From: Bacteroidales bacterium
Lineage (GTDB): Bacteria > Bacteroidota > Bacteroidia > Bacteroidales > ML635J-15
DNA: 8,691 nucleotides
Direction: 5' to 3'
NCBI GenBank assembly: GCA_023228725.1
Contig: JALOAQ010000114.1
Span: forward strand, 1 to 8,691
The position numbers and the translations under genes are program-made. This document shows positions 7,887 through 8,691 of this stretch, in pieces (the first letter of the stretch is position 1; each line of letters opens with the position of its first letter). Under the pieces are notes generated by a model that saw nothing but the letters and a program-made list of their open reading frames with translations, did not search any database and was not told where the DNA came from.

Positions 7887-7894
7887 CAAAATTA
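7887..7894 (-). promoter_or_regulatory. Candidate -7 promoter element for the propeller/PKD gene
   Basis: Read on the minus strand, 7894-7887 is TAATTTTG, a perfect match to the Bacteroidota -7 consensus TAnnTTTG. It sits about 27 bases before the ATG at 7859, in the 50-base gap after the upstream cargo gene. No TTG is present at the expected -33 distance, so this may be an internal promoter within an operon or a chance match in AT-rich DNA. Confidence 0.3.
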
Positions 7895-7909
7895 ATTAAT
7901 TTATTGAAC

Positions 7910-8691
7910 TTATTTATAAATAATAAACTTTTTGCTTATTGTTCCATGTTCTTTTGTTATTAAAGTGTAAGTATAAATACCTGGGTGTAAATTTTTTGTG
8001 TCAATATTTAATTGATTGTCGCCTTGGTATAGATTATATATAGCAATAACTTTACCCATAGCATCATAAATTTCCATAATTCCATCAGTATCTTCAGGCA
8101 AATAATATGGGATTATTGTGTAATCGCTTGCAGGATCAGGATAATTATCTCCAAGAATAATATCTAAAATAGGTTTATTATACTTATCATCATTTATGTT
8201 GTTATTGTTGTTAATACGAATACTCTTTGTTCCTACCATCGTTGGACAGATAGGTACATTTTCACGATATAACAAAGATAAAATAGCCTGTGCATTTGTT
8301 GAAGCTATACCAGCGGGACATTTATATGCTAATTCTCGAATAAAAGCAATTTCAGTGCTATCCATTTGATAAACAGTTCTATTATCTTCGTAAATATCAA
8401 GCATCATATTTTGGTAATCAATAAAGTCTTGTGCTAAAGGGTCATTTGATTGTATTTGTAACAATTTTTCTCTTGCAAGACTATATTGTCCATCTTCAAT
8501 ATATGATGCAACAAGAGTTGCTTTTGCCCAGTCTGTGTTTTCAAGTTCTAGTAACAATAAGGCATCATCTCTTCTGTTGTTAACACTGTCTGTAAGACGA
8601 TTTAACAATTGATTTAGAACAAAACCTCTTTCTAAATTCAAATGTTCTATCTCTCCGTTAAGGGAAGTAATATTTTGATAATTAAAGTTAA
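7910..8691 (-). CDS. C-terminal part of a T9SS type A sorting-domain protein, truncated by the window edge
   Basis: The frame is open from the window end to the TAA at 7912-7910, giving 259 visible residues; the start lies beyond 8691. A TTG at 8641 could be taken as a start, but reading continues upstream without a stop (NYQNITSLNGEIEH), so this is internal. Residues about 15-145 are probably helical, with short repeat-like segments (LLLLELENTDWAKATLVASY, ELAYKCPAGIASTNAQAILS) of the sort often found just before the sorting domain in long Bacteroidota surface proteins. Cys124 and Cys148 could pair. A poly-Asn linker (160-165) leads to the sorting domain (about 178-259): LGDNYPDPASDYTIIPYYLP, MEIYDAMGKVIAIYNL, and LHPGIYTYTLI. 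The DP in NYPDP replaces the usual NP. The main functional domain lies outside the window, so the role is unknown. It is probably the first visible member of a same-strand run of three cargo genes. Confidence 0.8.
   Translation of the reverse strand, partial: NFNYQNITSLNGEIEHLNLERGFVLNQLLNRLTDSVNNRRDDALLLLELENTDWAKATLVASYIEDGQYSLAREKLLQIQSNDPLAQDFIDYQNMMLDIYEDNRTVYQMDSTEIAFIRELAYKCPAGIASTNAQAILSLLYRENVPICPTMVGTKSIRINNNNNINDDKYNKPILDIILGDNYPDPASDYTIIPYYLPEDTDGIMEIYDAMGKVIAIYNLYQGDNQLNIDTKNLHPGIYTYTLITKEHGTISKKFIIYK

Overview
The window is strongly AT-rich and almost certainly comes from a member of the Bacteroidota. Three things support this. Three neighbouring genes on the minus strand end in type IX secretion system (T9SS) type A C-terminal sorting domains. 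The first plus-strand gene has the TPR / beta-propeller / carboxypeptidase-regulatory-like / OmpA architecture of PorE. Sequences close to the Bacteroidota promoter motif TAnnTTTG lie upstream of several genes. The genus cannot be told from this sequence.

Left half (1-4176, plus strand): a PorE-like OmpA-family protein (136-2124), then a PhoH-like P-loop ATPase (2261-3208), then purC (SAICAR synthase, 3230-4176) only 21 bases after phoH. The purC reading frame is broken by one missing base near 3776-3779. Reading the two pieces together gives a normal-looking 315-residue enzyme with both SAICAR-synthase signatures, one on each side of the break. The break is either a real mutation or a sequencing/assembly error.

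Right half (4243-8691, minus strand): three consecutive secreted or surface-protein genes, convergent with the plus-strand set. In transcription order they are: a 5'-truncated protein running off the window end (helical region, poly-Asn linker, T9SS sorting domain); a 539-residue protein with about seven propeller repeats, a PKD domain and a sorting domain; and a 666-residue protein with six fibronectin-III-like units and a sorting domain. The last two overlap by 4 bases, so they are probably co-translated. The short convergent gap (4177-4242) holds a degenerate 9-bp tandem repeat and no convincing terminator.

The sorting-domain proteins are predicted T9SS cargo, and the PorE-like protein is a predicted structural part of that same machine, so the two halves may be linked in function though not in transcription. 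phoH and purC are housekeeping genes. No mobile element, CRISPR array, tRNA or rRNA was seen, and no intergenic stretch exceeds about 140 bases. I did not find evidence for an undescribed multi-gene system. The most checkable oddity is the purC frameshift.
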